Assembly: GCF_011075055.1 (NCBI RefSeq)
Contig: NC_058146.1
Location: 434,001 to 498,000 of the forward strand
Direction: 5' to 3'
Origin: Mangifera indica
Lineage: Eukaryota; Streptophyta; Magnoliopsida; Sapindales; Anacardiaceae
DNA: 64,000 nucleotides
Shown here: in pieces, positions 10,743-21,433 of the stretch
Numbering within the stretch: position 1 is the first letter of the stretch
Layout: the number at the start of each line of letters is the position of its first letter
The notes under the pieces: generated by a model
What the model saw: the letters and a program-made list of their open reading frames with translations, nothing else
Told to the model about the DNA's origin: nothing
Databases searched by the model: none
Made by a program: the position numbers and the translations under genes

Positions 10743-12760
10743 TACAAATGGATAAAGCTATATATATGTATATATATATAAAGAGAGAAAAAACAAAAGC
10801 AGAAAACTTTATGTCTTTTTCCATCATCTTCTCTTGTCCCTTCTAGAAGCTTAGCTTCTTCATGCTGTTTTCTTTTTTTTTTTTTTTTGAAGAAAAAGGG
10901 AGGAATTAAAATGGTTTTGGAAGACAAAGTAAGAAAAAAAAAGAAGCACTTTTGAAGTCTTGGTGATTTTGGTGATAAAAGAAGCAAAACAAAGAAGAGA
11001 GAGTCAATTTGTAAAGATTGATTTGAAACAAAGTAAAAAGTATTATTCTTGGTATATTTCATTTTTTATGTTTTTGGTTTCATGGTTTTATGTTATAAAT
11101 GATTATTTTGAAGTTGAGAAATGTTGTTTTGTCATTTGAGGTGTCTATGTGTGTGATTTTGTTCATGATAGAGAGTTGGATAATATTTATAGTTTTACTA
11201 TTGATTTCATCCTATATTTTGACTGTCTTATTTGATGAATCATAAGTGTTATTATAGCTTGTTGGAAAGTTTTTTGAATCATCTTTTCAATAATATATAA
11301 CTTGTATGAATTAGGGACCGTTGGACTATTAAATTGCATAAACAAAAAGACTGTCTTAACAAATAAATAGTGAATATAGTTTTTTACCACTACCTTCATC
11401 CCACATTTTGATTATCTTATCTGATAAACCATAAGTGTTATTATAGTTTGTTAGAAAGCTCTTTAAATCTTTTTTTCAATGATATATAACATGTATGAAT
11501 TAGAGACCGTTTGGATTATTAAATTGCATGAACAAAAGGATTGTCTCACCACATAAACAGTAAATATAGTTTTTTTGTCACTGATTTCATCCCATATTTT
11601 GACTGTCTTATCTGATGAATCATGAGTGTTGTTATAGATTGTTGGAAAGTTCTTTGAATCTTATTTTCAATGATATATAGTTTATATGAATTAAAGACTG
11701 TTGGACTATTAAATTACATAAAAAGAAAGATTGTCTTATCAAATGAATAGTCTAATAAACAGTAATTTACCGTTTTTGGAAAGAAAGAAAAAGAGGAGAA
11801 AAAGAAAAGAAAGAAAAGAAAGGAATGAAAAGAAAGAAAGGAGAGAAAAAGAAAAAGAAAAAAAAAAGTAAGAAAAAGAATTTGAGGCTTAAGATTTAGG
11901 GGTTGTCTTAAGAGTGTGGTCTGATGGATTATAGATAGTTTTAGATGGAGGCAAAATTAGTAAGAGATAAAACATGCATGCATGCTACGAATTATAAGGG
12001 GACACTTTACATTATACCGTCCACAGTAAGACACATTCGTAGTAGGACATAACCCATAGTAAGGTCTGCTTATAGTAAAACATGATCGTAGCAGAGTACA
12101 ATTCAGATTCAAAAATAATGTAGTGAAAGGAAGGAAAAAAACTCGAGCTTAGAAAAGTACCAAATCCCTGTAGTTAACTTCTAAAAAGTATCAAATGAAC
12201 ACTAGATGGGACAAAGTATGATCCAAATAGTAAAAGATGAACTAGATTATCCCTTCGATTTCTTGAAGAGGCTATGATGTGAGATTGAGTCCTAGGGGTG
12301 ATTTAGAACACAAAAGGAGATGGTTTACTTAATTCTTTCCCTTTACTAAGTGGTCTTATCATTCACTTCTTTTTCTTTAATGATTATAGGTACAAATGTT
12401 CGAGATAGTTGTGAGGCAAGGTTAAGTCAGCAAAGATAGATCAGAGCTGGAGCAAGTTATCTTCGGTTTATGTTACATACGTACAGTCATATGTTATTGT
12501 TGACTTTTGACCTTCTTCAGATGGTTGTATAGTTGTATATGGTTATTCCATTTTTTAGATATTTTTCAGATGGGTTTTCTTATGTGATATATACATCTTT
12601 TGTTCACTTCCAGATTTTTAATTTTCTTAGAATAATTTCTAAACACTTTTAGTAATGAGCTCATTTAAAAATATTTTTTACTTTTAAAAATAGACGCTTC
12701 GAATATTAATTCGTAACATTTTTCTTTTGAAGGATAGTACTTGTGGAGAGGGACGTTACA
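10578..12760 (-). mobile_element. Solo LTR (about 2.2 kb) truncating PRP-C
   Basis: On the minus strand it runs from TGTAACGTCCCTC to a CA end (...GGTTATCA), so it has TG/CA termini. It shares sequence and order with 1-924: about three 190-bp tandem units (11200-11760) and the same tail. No coding frame for gag or pol and no second LTR are seen. The right end falls exactly inside codon-phased PRP-C sequence (12760/12761). The flanking five bases differ (AATTT on the left, AAAGT on the right), so no target duplication is present. A purine-rich GAAA tract lies at 11780-11880. Confidence 0.8.
10673..10740. repeat. (AT)n microsatellite
   Basis: More than 30 AT dinucleotides inside the solo LTR. 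Confidence 0.9.
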
Positions 12761-12916
12761 AAAGTTGAACTTGGGAAAGGGAGACAGTGGTGGCAACGAT
12801 GGAAGTGGAGGCAAAGGTGTCATTAGCAGTAGACTTTGAGCTGCCTGTCCACCATCCATGGATGCAAATGTCAAAGCAACAAAGAGAAACAACATGAAGA
12901 ATTTATTGGAGGACAT
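12665..12916 (-). pseudogene. PRP-C: proline-rich protein gene cut by an LTR
   Basis: Codons 1-52 (12916-12761) match PRP-A/B: signal peptide, then PPLPSLPPLSPFPKFNF. At codon 53 the LTR begins (TGT AAC GTC), giving a chimeric tail of 31 LTR-encoded residues with two Cys and no proline repeats, ending at 12665. The original 3' part and the spacer towards unit B are gone. The TATA box (12989-12999) and leader are intact, so a truncated secreted protein with the LTR tail could still be expressed. It is treated as a disrupted gene. Confidence 0.8.
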
Positions 12917-13517
12917 TCTTGTCAGGTATTGAAGGAAACAGTTGACTTCTTATGGGTTTTGAGTGGTAAAAACAGAGCCATATTAAGGTTTTTTATAGCT
13001 GAAAACTGGGATTGTGGATCAATATTAAAGTATTTTTAGAAAGACAATAATGTTAGAGGATGAGTTTGTTGTTAGTTGCAAGTCTCAGCACATACATTTT
13101 TTAGGAAAACTATGATCAGTTTTAGTATTTTTAATTTCTTGTTAGTTGAAAGATTCGGATTGTTGGCTTAGGAGGCCATATATATATTGAAAACTTCATT
13201 TTGTTTAATATTTTAGTTTTGACGATGTATGAAGAATATAAATATTTATATAAAAAATATTAATTAGTCTCATAAGTAAAATATCAATTTTACCCATGTG
13301 AAAAATATTGATTTTTATTTTGAGACCACACATGCCTAGGAAATATTAAATTTCTATTAAATATATATGACAATATCATGAATATACATATTATATTATA
13401 ATCTTTATTTATTTATTTTTTCTTTTTAAGGATCCCCAATTAATCTTCTTTCTTTAATATACCTTAATACATTAATATATTTCTAACAATGGAAACGTAC
13501 CATTATTACAAACATAC

Positions 13518-13526
13518 CATAAATGC
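13518..13526 (+). promoter_or_regulatory. TATA-like box of CRP-C
   Basis: CATAAATGC, about 90 bp before the ATG; see CRP-A and CRP-B for the shared context. Confidence 0.5.
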
Positions 13527-13616
13527 ATGAAAAGTGCTACAATAAATATTCATATTGTTTGAATATCTACTCTTCAACTCCCTATTACCATATCAACAAA
13601 ATACAAAAAAAAAAAA

Positions 13617-14023
13617 ATGAAGATGGATAGAGCATTATCTCTTGTAATGGTTTGTTTGGTTTTAGGGCTTTTGGTCAAACCAACCTTCACAAAGTTCTCA
13701 GAGTGTTATGACAACTGCTATCATGATTGTACTTCGCAATCAAGACCTGTTGAATTTTGTGTAATTCAGTGTTTAGCAAAATGTGGAGGACAAAGCGAGG
13801 TCGACAGTTGTGCAAAAACTAAATGTGTTAATATCAGCACCAAAGATAATCTTGGTAATTTAACGGTTTAAAGTTTTGAATTTTAGATTCTAATAATTTA
13901 CTTTGTACAAAAGAATTATTATCTATTTATATATTGAATTCATAATTTTCTTGTGTCTATTGATCAGCTTCGAACAACGTGGAAGCTTGCTTGAAGGCAT
14001 GCTCACAGAGTGACAAGAACTGA
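13617..14023 (+). CDS. CRP-C: secreted cysteine-rich thionin-like peptide
   Basis: Exons 13617-13854 and 13968-14023, 97 residues, same length and intron position as CRP-A. Signal peptide residues 1-25 (KPTFT/KF). Ten cysteines in the order CxxxCxxxC, CxxxCxxxC, SCAKTKC, CLKAC. All splice sites and the stop are intact, so this is the best preserved copy together with CRP-A. Exon and promoter sequence is much closer to CRP-B than to CRP-A, so B and C stem from the later duplication. Its divergent partner PRP-C is broken 700 bp upstream. The family is thionin-like protein 2; the role (defence or pollen/seed secreted peptide) is not shown by the sequence. Confidence 0.75.
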
Positions 14024-15084
14024 TCGATCGCTTTACTAAGAGCAAATCCTGATTATTGTTGTTAAATAATAATTGCTTTGTTAAATTACAAATAATGTCA
14101 TGAGTAAAATTTTTATCTTTATCTATCGGTATCAACTTTTCTTTTAAGTCTCGTCAAATACTTGTTATAATTATAAAATCGAATAGTTAGGAATAGTATT
14201 TCAAGGAATAATTAGACATACAGATAAACTATTAGATTACTTTAATATGTGGTGATCTGTCTATAGTTAACACCCCTTAATATTTATCTATTAATATACG
14301 TCAACAAACACCCTTTAGTACTCACAAACTAATACATATAAACTCTTGTATTATTAAAAAACGACTCTACAATCGTAGACATAATCATGATAACGATAAA
14401 CGTAAATTCTTAAAGAATAACTTAAACCATATTAAAAATATTTCATCTTTGCTGTCACATCCATCATCATACATAATTAACAATAATTATTCCACTAATT
14501 TCAACCATCATTATTATATTTTTGCATTTAGCCTAACCTTGCTCATTCTCATTTGTACACGTAAATCCGTATCAATATTGTTTAAAAAGTCTCATTACAT
14601 ATGCCTTAAGGTAAGATTTTCAACTACATTGATAAAAAAAATAAACTGCAACATTGCTGCCTTTGAATTTGAATGCTCACAATATTTCTTCATTTTCTAA
14701 ACCCATGTATATAGTCTATTATAACTCATTCATGGTAATTTTCAAAATATGTTTGAATTGAATCCGTGTCAATTAATATTTAGGAATTTTACCTAGATAA
14801 TATAGTTATCAACACCAAGGTAATCTTTTAAGGAAGATATTCGGAAATTTGATGACCGTGTAATAATAAATACTAATGAATATAAATGAGTTTAAAATTA
14901 TTCAATTATATAATAATAATAATATAAATCACTCTTTTATTTTGAATACAAACAACAAATAAGATTCATAAAAGATCGAAACTGATACATCGCACAACAA
15001 ACTTATTAACCAGTCGAAATTAAAAAAAATAATGAGCCTGTCATACATTAGAGCAACAGATGAAAGTTGAAGGCCTCTCAGATT
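14024..15084. other. 3' flank of unit C
   Basis: From 14024 to about 14860 it aligns with the flank of unit B, without the MITE. It includes the counterpart of the small ORF (14449-14700, 83 codons, hypothetical). From about 14860 to 15084 it is unique AT-rich sequence containing nothing I recognise. Confidence 0.6.
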
Positions 15085-15360
15085 TCAAGGTGCTGCAGAA
15101 GTGGTTGCAGGAGGTGGAGAGAGGAATGACAAGTTTGGTAATGTGGCTGAAGAAGCTGCTGGTGGAGAGTTTGGGAACAATGGAGGGAAAGAGAAACCTG
15201 GGAATGGTGGGCAAGGCAGCGGGGGCAACGATGGAAGCAGTGGGGGCAAAGGAGGAAAAAACATAAGCTTACGATGAGCTGCAAGTACACCAACCTCCAT
15301 TGATGAAAAGGTTAAAGCAACAATAAGAGATAAGATGAAGAAACTCCTTCTGGAAGCCAT
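15085..15360 (-). CDS. PRP-D: short secreted proline-rich protein
   Basis: 91 residues from the ATG at 15360, chosen because the signal peptide starts there (MASRRSFFILSLIVALTFSS) as in its paralogues; an in-frame ATG at 15408 would place 16 polar residues ahead of it. Cleavage near GVLAA. The mature part is PPLPPLLPSLPPLPCPPFP, then a Phe/Pro/Ser/Ala-rich tail. A cysteine lies in the repeat. The conserved TATA box is at 15420-15431. It is the most diverged cluster copy and has no CRP partner downstream. No inactivating change is visible. Wall or apoplast location is inferred. Confidence 0.7.
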   Translation of the reverse strand: MASRRSFFILSLIVALTFSSMEVGVLAAHRKLMFFPPLPPLLPSLPPLPCPPFPGFSFPPLFPNSPPAASSATLPNLSFLSPPPATTSAAP

Positions 15361-15419
15361 TAATGGTGAAAAACAGATGGATTTTTCAGGTTGAGATGTG
15401 AAATCCATTTCTGGGTTCT

Positions 15420-15431
15420 GGTTTTTATAGC
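15420..15431 (-). promoter_or_regulatory. TATA box of PRP-D
   Basis: GCTATAAAAACC on the minus strand, about 60-70 bp before the ATG, same context as the other PRP genes. Confidence 0.7.
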
Positions 15432-15796
15432 AAAAAAATAATTGGGTTGGTGATGGCCGCCATGAATATTAAATAATATATTAGAAAGCTTGCATTATAG
15501 AAAATCTGAAATGTAGTTATGTTCAGTTAAACGAGTTTAATATGCATAAACACGAATTAAGAGATTCACATGGAAGGATTATTAGTTTATTAAGAATACA
15601 CAACTGTATTTCATTTATAATGCTAATCAAAATTTTCTTATTTTTTACGTTTTAAAGCCATAATTATCGAGTTTTGCACTGCTGTTATTACTTCATCTTT
15701 TCAGAATATGTAGCTTTTTGCCTTAAGTTCATCAGTGTCTCTTCAACTTTGTAGTTGTAATTGTCAAGCATTTTCTATGACAGGCAGCAGACACAG

Positions 15797-16190
15797 CTAG
15801 AGCCGGATACAAATCGAATTGAATCCAAACACTCTTTAGCTGGAATAAAAAATAGTTCAGTTTGAATAAAAATTGTTTAGTTTAAGTTTGACTTAAAAAT
15901 ATAATTCAAATTCATAATTCATTGATAAAACAATATTATTTTATTCAATAATGCAAAACGACATTCTTTCATCAATAAATCGTGAACTCGAGCCATAAAT
16001 TCGATCAAAAAATTTGAGTTGAACTAACTTAAAGTCTCTGTAGATTTAGTTTGGGTTAGTTTAGAAAATGAATTAACTTTTCTAACTCAAACTCAGTTTA
16101 AATTCAAATTAAACAAACTTAAGTCAAACCGAACCGATTCAAGTTGGCTTTAGAGACCAAGCTATTTTGATTCGAGTCCAACCCTACACA
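15797..16190. repeat. Dispersed 'TAGGGTTGGA' repeat, copy 1
   Basis: It runs from 'AGCCGGATACAAATCGAA' to 'GAGTCCAACCCTA' and is packed with variants of 'GAATCGAATTCGAGTT'. Related copies are at 40325-40715 and 61890-62375, sharing a central 'ATTGATAAAACAATATTGTT'-like segment. No coding. Probably a non-autonomous DNA transposon family (inference). Confidence 0.6.
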
Positions 16191-17836
16191 CGAGTCCTGG
16201 TATTCGACTTGTAACTAGTTTGGGCTTAACCCATTAAAAGAGATAGAGTTTATCTTTGGAACAAGAATTTTAATTTATAAACACATAACTATCTTGTATG
16301 AGTGATTGTAAATCTATTCTTTGTAACAAGAGAAACAGAAAGATATTGAAATAATGTTAACTCTGTTAAAGTTAGTCATATTTTTGGATGATCAAAGATA
16401 AATCGTATGTAGTTTTTCTTTATCATACATAGTTTCTCTTTCTTGTATGATTATTTGTTTGATTAATTTCACAAATTTTTAGTTCATTCTGAATAACTAC
16501 GTATCCATTGATTTTCATATGTTTTAACCATTAATTAGCTCCTATATAATGAAAGCTGTCATTATTAATCATGATAACCAACTAGTCTAATTGTTCAATA
16601 ACATGCCTTTTTATAAACTTTCATATTGAAAACCCCATTGATGAAGTTTCATACAATAAATAACATTATGTAATTGAAATAGTGTTGAACATGAAAAGGT
16701 AGCATTGCTTTCTTGACCTGGATTTGCAGCCTTAATTAGGATACAAGATGTATATTGAAACTTTCATTTATTTACATACTTTTATAAGATTGTGAAAAAT
16801 AACTTTACAAAATGTTATGGATGAGTTCAAGTTAAGTTAACTCAGTTTGAATTTATTGTTTGGTTCGAACAAATAGAATTTAAGTATAAGCCCTAATTTG
16901 ATGATTGAGTGTGAGTTAAATTAGTTTTTCTTTTTTAACAATATTGTTTATTTTTTTTTATATGATACTATTTATGACATCATTAATAATATTTATTTTA
17001 TCGAGTAACTTCTTAATGACACCACAGTCCAAATCAAACAAATTTACTCTTGAACTCAACCCGATCTTGGACTCAATTGGGATAAAATCTATTGGGTTGG
17101 GCTACATGTAGCAATTAGACAAACCCATTATTATCTCACGAAATATATAAAAACTAAGTAAAAAATAAAGTTTTTTACTTTTTAATAACATAATATTGAA
17201 TAGCTCGAGGTAAATTGAAAACATCACAGTCCCCCTACAGTGCGTTAAAATATGTGTATAAAAATGTTTGTTTCACCCATTTCATTTCATCTTTCACCCA
17301 TTTGTTGATTTTTTTTAATAGAACTTAACTGAGAAATTAATTATATTGAATGACTCCATTTGGATGCAAGCGCTCACCAAATTTCACTTTTTCATTGTTA
17401 ACAAAAATACCCTTCGTTTTGAATACATAACTTTTCTCAATATTTATTTTCCTTATATATAGTTAATCTTCATTCTTCTCTATTTTCACCATATTTTAAG
17501 TTTTTCATTGGATTTTTTAATCTTTGTCATGGTTTTTTCATTTAAAATGATATTTTTTAACTACTAATTTGTTGTTTTGTACAAGATGAAGCGTTGTATT
17601 GACTATTGAGAAAAATAGGTTCGAGGGGGAGAGAGAGAGAGAGCATACTTAAAGGATGAGAAATAAACTTTTCAAACTTATAGGGCGGGAAATTTTTTCA
17701 CAAAAATTAGGGTGGGACTTATTCGGCCTAATGAAAATGTCCTTTTCTTCTCTGTCCTTTTTCGTCCAAAAAAATATACAGCATTTCCTGCTATGGCTCC
17801 TTTCTCTCACTAAAAAAATCAAAAGGTTCTAGAGAG
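16191..17836. other. Intergenic, promoter side of the J-like gene
   Basis: AT-rich, with a second decayed GAATTCGAG-rich repeat fragment near 16830-17110, a (GA)n run near 17630, and a possible transposon end ('GACTTATTCGGCC', 17713-17726) whose partner I could not find. No gene seen. Confidence 0.5.
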
Positions 17837-19528
17837 ATGCCGAACATGTCGAGTGGCTGTAACAGAGAAGAAGCTCAGCGCTGGCTCATCACAGCAGAGA
17901 AAGTTCTATCGGCACGTGACTTCCACGGAGCCCGTACTTTCGCGATCCGAGCCAGGGAATCTGACCCGGGGTTCGAGGCTCCCAGCCATGTCCTCGCTGT
18001 GGCGGACACAATCATCGCCGCTGAGTCTACTATCGTCACCGTCAGTGGTAAACAGCTTCAGGACTGGTACGCGATTCTCCAACTCGATCGCTTCACTCAG
18101 TCCTCGGAACTCATCGCAACTCAGTTCCGCAAACTCGCTCTCCTACTCAGTCCCGATGGGAACAGGTTACCGTATTCAGATCTTTGCTTCAAGTTTGTGA
18201 ACGATGCGTGGTCGGTGCTTTCAAACCCCTCAAGAAAGATATTGTATGACACAGAGTTGCAATTGAGTCAATTCGGAGAACGCCCTAGGCAAACACAAAT
18301 GCCACCGCCACCTCCGCCTCCAGTACAACCAACGCCCAAAAAATTCCCCAGAAGCCATGATGAGGATGGAAGTTTCTCAGTTACAATGCATGAAGGAAGG
18401 GCTAATTGGTATAACGTGGCTGAGTCGACTCGTCCACCTCGAACGATGCAGTTCGAGCCTACTAGCGCACCTCGACCGATCCAAACCGAGCCGAGTCGTC
18501 CGAGTATACCAGGGTTCACTCGTCCTGTGCACCCAGAGGCCGTTCGTCCCTGTCAAGTAGAGCCTTCTCGTCCGATTCCTGTGGAGAATCCAGCTCGTTC
18601 CACCCAGGCAGAGCCAGCTCGTTCCATTCAAGCAGAGCCAGCTCGTTCCAGTCAGGCAGAGCCAGCTCGTCCCACTCAGGCAGAGCCAGCTTGTCCCACT
18701 CAGGCAGAGCCAGCTCGTCCATTTCAGGAGCCAACTCGTCCGAGTGAGACTGAATCAGAGGTACCGAGTTTCTGGACAGCGTGTCCATTCTGTTTCGTCC
18801 TTCACGAGTACGCAAAGTTTTACGAAGACTGCATTTTGAGATGCATAAACTGTAAAAGAGTGTTTCACGGGGTACCGATAGCGCCACCGCCGGTTACAGT
18901 GAATAATACGTATTTCTGTTGCTGGGGCTTTTTTCCAATTGGTTATTCTACCTACGGGAAACAAAAGGGCGGGAATCATTCTAGTTGGACACCTATTTCT
19001 CCCATGTTCACCTGTCCTATGCCAGGGAATGGGAAATCAAACCAAGTCAAAAAGACATATAAAAGAGCTTCAGTTTTGTATGACGAAGTGTTGATTTCTG
19101 ATTCGGAATCCAGCCCTAGTGAGGGGTCTGATGATGATTGGGGAAATCAGAGGAGGAAAAAGGGGAAAATTGACAAAGGGAAAGGAAATGGAAACAAAAA
19201 AAGAGTGGGAAGGCCTCTGGGTGGGGCTAAGAAGGGGACACCAAATCAAAATCGGGGTGAGAGTGCAGAGGGGATTATTGGGACGTCGAGTGGTGGTGGG
19301 GCAGCAATGCTTAGAAGTAGTTGGAAGAAGCAAATGGGAAATGGGTTGGATTTGAATGTGGTATTTAGTAATGAGTTGGACGACCAGGTGGCGCGAAGGG
19401 TCAATCATGTGAATGGGGAGGAGGATAATATTGATGGTGTTGGGTTTTTCGAAGGGCTTGATGAATTTTTGAGTAGTTTGCCCATACTAAATAATGTTGT
19501 GAAAGATGATAAGGTTAAGTCAGCTTAG
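17837..19528 (+). CDS. J-like domain protein with zinc ribbon, AT-hook and LDLN motif
   Basis: A single exon, 563 residues. Order: an N-terminal helical region typical of large plant DnaJ proteins (EEAQRWLITAEKVLSARDF); a J-like domain at about 77-140 where the HPD motif reads Ser-Pro-Asp (105-107); a Pro-rich linker; a tandem 8-residue repeat (PARSTQAE type, about 252-298); a zinc ribbon with Cys pairs 316/319 and 336/339 after Phe-Trp, as in DnaJ/DUF3444 proteins; an acidic stretch; a basic AT-hook-like KKRVGRP near 455; and LDLN near 504. The DUF3444 C-terminus is absent. The lost His predicts no stimulation of Hsp70 ATPase. The AT-hook and the EAR-like LDLN suggest a nuclear, possibly repressive role (inference). 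The first ATG is used. Confidence 0.8.
   Translation: MPNMSSGCNREEAQRWLITAEKVLSARDFHGARTFAIRARESDPGFEAPSHVLAVADTIIAAESTIVTVSGKQLQDWYAILQLDRFTQSSELIATQFRKLALLLSPDGNRLPYSDLCFKFVNDAWSVLSNPSRKILYDTELQLSQFGERPRQTQMPPPPPPPVQPTPKKFPRSHDEDGSFSVTMHEGRANWYNVAESTRPPRTMQFEPTSAPRPIQTEPSRPSIPGFTRPVHPEAVRPCQVEPSRPIPVENPARSTQAEPARSIQAEPARSSQAEPARPTQAEPACPTQAEPARPFQEPTRPSETESEVPSFWTACPFCFVLHEYAKFYEDCILRCINCKRVFHGVPIAPPPVTVNNTYFCCWGFFPIGYSTYGKQKGGNHSSWTPISPMFTCPMPGNGKSNQVKKTYKRASVLYDEVLISDSESSPSEGSDDDWGNQRRKKGKIDKGKGNGNKKRVGRPLGGAKKGTPNQNRGESAEGIIGTSSGGGAAMLRSSWKKQMGNGLDLNVVFSNELDDQVARRVNHVNGEEDNIDGVGFFEGLDEFLSSLPILNNVVKDDKVKSA
18590..18730 (+). repeat. 24-bp in-frame minisatellite inside the J-like gene
   Basis: Nearly six copies of a 24-bp unit (CCAGCTCGTTCCACYCAGGC type) encode Pro-Ala-Arg-Pro/Ser-x-Gln-Ala-Glu. 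Copy number is likely to vary between alleles. Confidence 0.85.
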
Positions 19529-20414
19529 TAAGTAAGACTCTTCCTTCTCTTAATGCTGTTTTATAATTCTAGTTGTTGTAGTAGGTTTTGTATGCTTGTT
19601 GTAGTTTTAATTATGTAGAGGCACTAGCACTTTGGTTGCTGGTGGTGAAATCTAGTATATATTTTGGAGAAATGGGGTTTCTAATTGACGTCTTTGCATG
19701 TGCTTGGTTACTTTATTGTGGACATGTACTTGACCTAACTAATTTAGTTGTATAGGTAACTTTAAGATATTGAATTTTATGATTGTGAAATTATCAAACC
19801 TCTTTTACATGCATAACTTCGTTGGTGTGAAAGTTTGCACTAACAAGAAATACATTAAATCCTGACTAGTTCAATGGAAGAATGTGAAGAGACACTATCA
19901 AAAGAGAGTGAAGAGCCGGTTTTTACAAATAGTTCGGCCGTGGTAGTGTTATTATCAGAGTATTGAAAGCGATATTACAAGGCTATAATGCTAAAACAAT
20001 AATTGAATGCTAAAAAGTGTCAATCCCATAACCCTTCCACTGTTTAGGAATTTATAGTTGTGGAGGTCAGGTTACATGTACTGTCTTATGAAGTTTAAAA
20101 ATTGTTGGTTTGATTGGCATCGTTGTGATCCTGATACAGTAAGAGAGTAATTGCACTTTAATTATGATTGTTGAAATTGTGGGAAGTGTTTCTTTGACAA
20201 TACAAAACTACTATTGAATGTCTGGTAGATTTCAGGAGTAATGGCGGATAGGAGCCATTATATCTTGTTTGTGGCTTCTAGAGGACATCTCATCCTGCCT
20301 GAGGCTTCTTCTTTGAGTTGCGGGCTGAAGTAGCATTTGTCCACTAGTCGTTGATTAGTCTTATGGGTGTTGCATCCTTGTATTTGACCGAGGAGGAGTT
20401 TTGGTCTCATACTG

Positions 20415-20760
20415 AACATGTTTGCATTTTTCAATAACTTTTCTTGATACAAATATTTATTAAGGATTTCTATTTTACTTGTGCCTGCATGAATCCATAA
20501 ACATGTTTGCATCTTTTTTGATAGCTTTGCTTAATATAAACATGTAACTCATATTCTTTTTTTCTCTCTGTGTATATGCGTGTCATCCATTAACATGTTT
20601 GTATTGTTTTAATGAACTCTGTTTAATATGAATGTGTCTTTCAGATTTCTTTTTCACATGTGTGGCATCCACGACCATGTTTGTATCTTTTGAATATAAG
20701 CTGGGGGTTTCTTTTCCACTCTTTTGTGTGTGTGTGCTTTCACTCACTATCATGAGTAAT
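20415..20760 (+). repeat. Imperfect tandem array, about 85-95 bp unit, four copies
   Basis: Units begin with AACATGTTTGCAT or close variants at 20415, 20500, 20592 and 20674, each followed by a T-rich stretch and TAATATNAA-like sequence. No coding potential. Confidence 0.6.
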
Positions 20761-21173
20761 TTTTCATCTAAATTTATGGAATTTTTAAAATTCCATTGAA
20801 TTGTAGTATGATGAAATATTTTCAATATTAATGTCAGTGTTGTGGCAGATTATAAAATAGCAACTGTGGTTGAAGTCTTCCTGGGTAATCACATCCAGTG
20901 GTAAGTGGCAACTGGGATTTAGTGTGTCACCTGCTATATGAAACATTAGAAGTTTTCAGTTGGTTCTCAGTAGAAGTAAAAGATAATATTAATATTAAAT
21001 TGTGGTTAAGGAATTGCTTTGAGCTTGTGTTTACATTTTTCTTTGTTGCGGGAACTATTATAGCTCTGATAGTGGACTTCAGCTAGATTGGTCTTTGGGG
21101 ATATGAATGGAGAGTGCCTCAGAAGAGTCGCTAATAAGATTTTGAAGAGTACCGTTTCAGCCCTCGGGTTTAC

Positions 21174-21433
21174 TGTGATACCCCTAGGCGAATCCCACAT
21201 CGACAAAGCACGGGAGAGATGCTGGGTCTGTGTGTGCTCTGTGTGTGCTCTGTCTTTGGATCCCACATTGGTTAGTGGTGGGAGAATTGAATTAGTTAAA
21301 TAGCCTGTGAGCTCCTTAACTGTTAAGACGCGTTTTGAGTTGCAAAGCCCAGAAACAAACCCATGATGGACTGTGTGTCCAAAGTGGACAATATCTTAAC
21401 AGTGGGCCGGGTTATTGGACCTGGGGTGTTACA
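21174..21433. mobile_element. Small solo LTR (TRIM-sized, 260 bp)
   Basis: Begins TGTGATACCCCTAGGCG and ends GGGGTGTTACA (TG...CA). Perfect 5-bp target duplications TTTAC lie at 21169-21173 and 21434-21438. It contains two ATCCCACATYG motifs. The length fits the LTR of a TRIM or other short retroelement. Confidence 0.75.

Noticed and set aside
10742..11062. 106-codon minus-strand frame
   Set aside because: Inside the solo LTR, Lys/Phe-rich from a poly-T stretch; the copy at 1-924 does not keep it.
17700..17730. Possible MULE end 'GACTTATTCGGCC'
   Set aside because: No matching left terminus or target duplication found.
18516..18887. 123-codon minus frame with ELALPEWD repeats
   Set aside because: It is the reverse of the coding minisatellite in the J-like gene.
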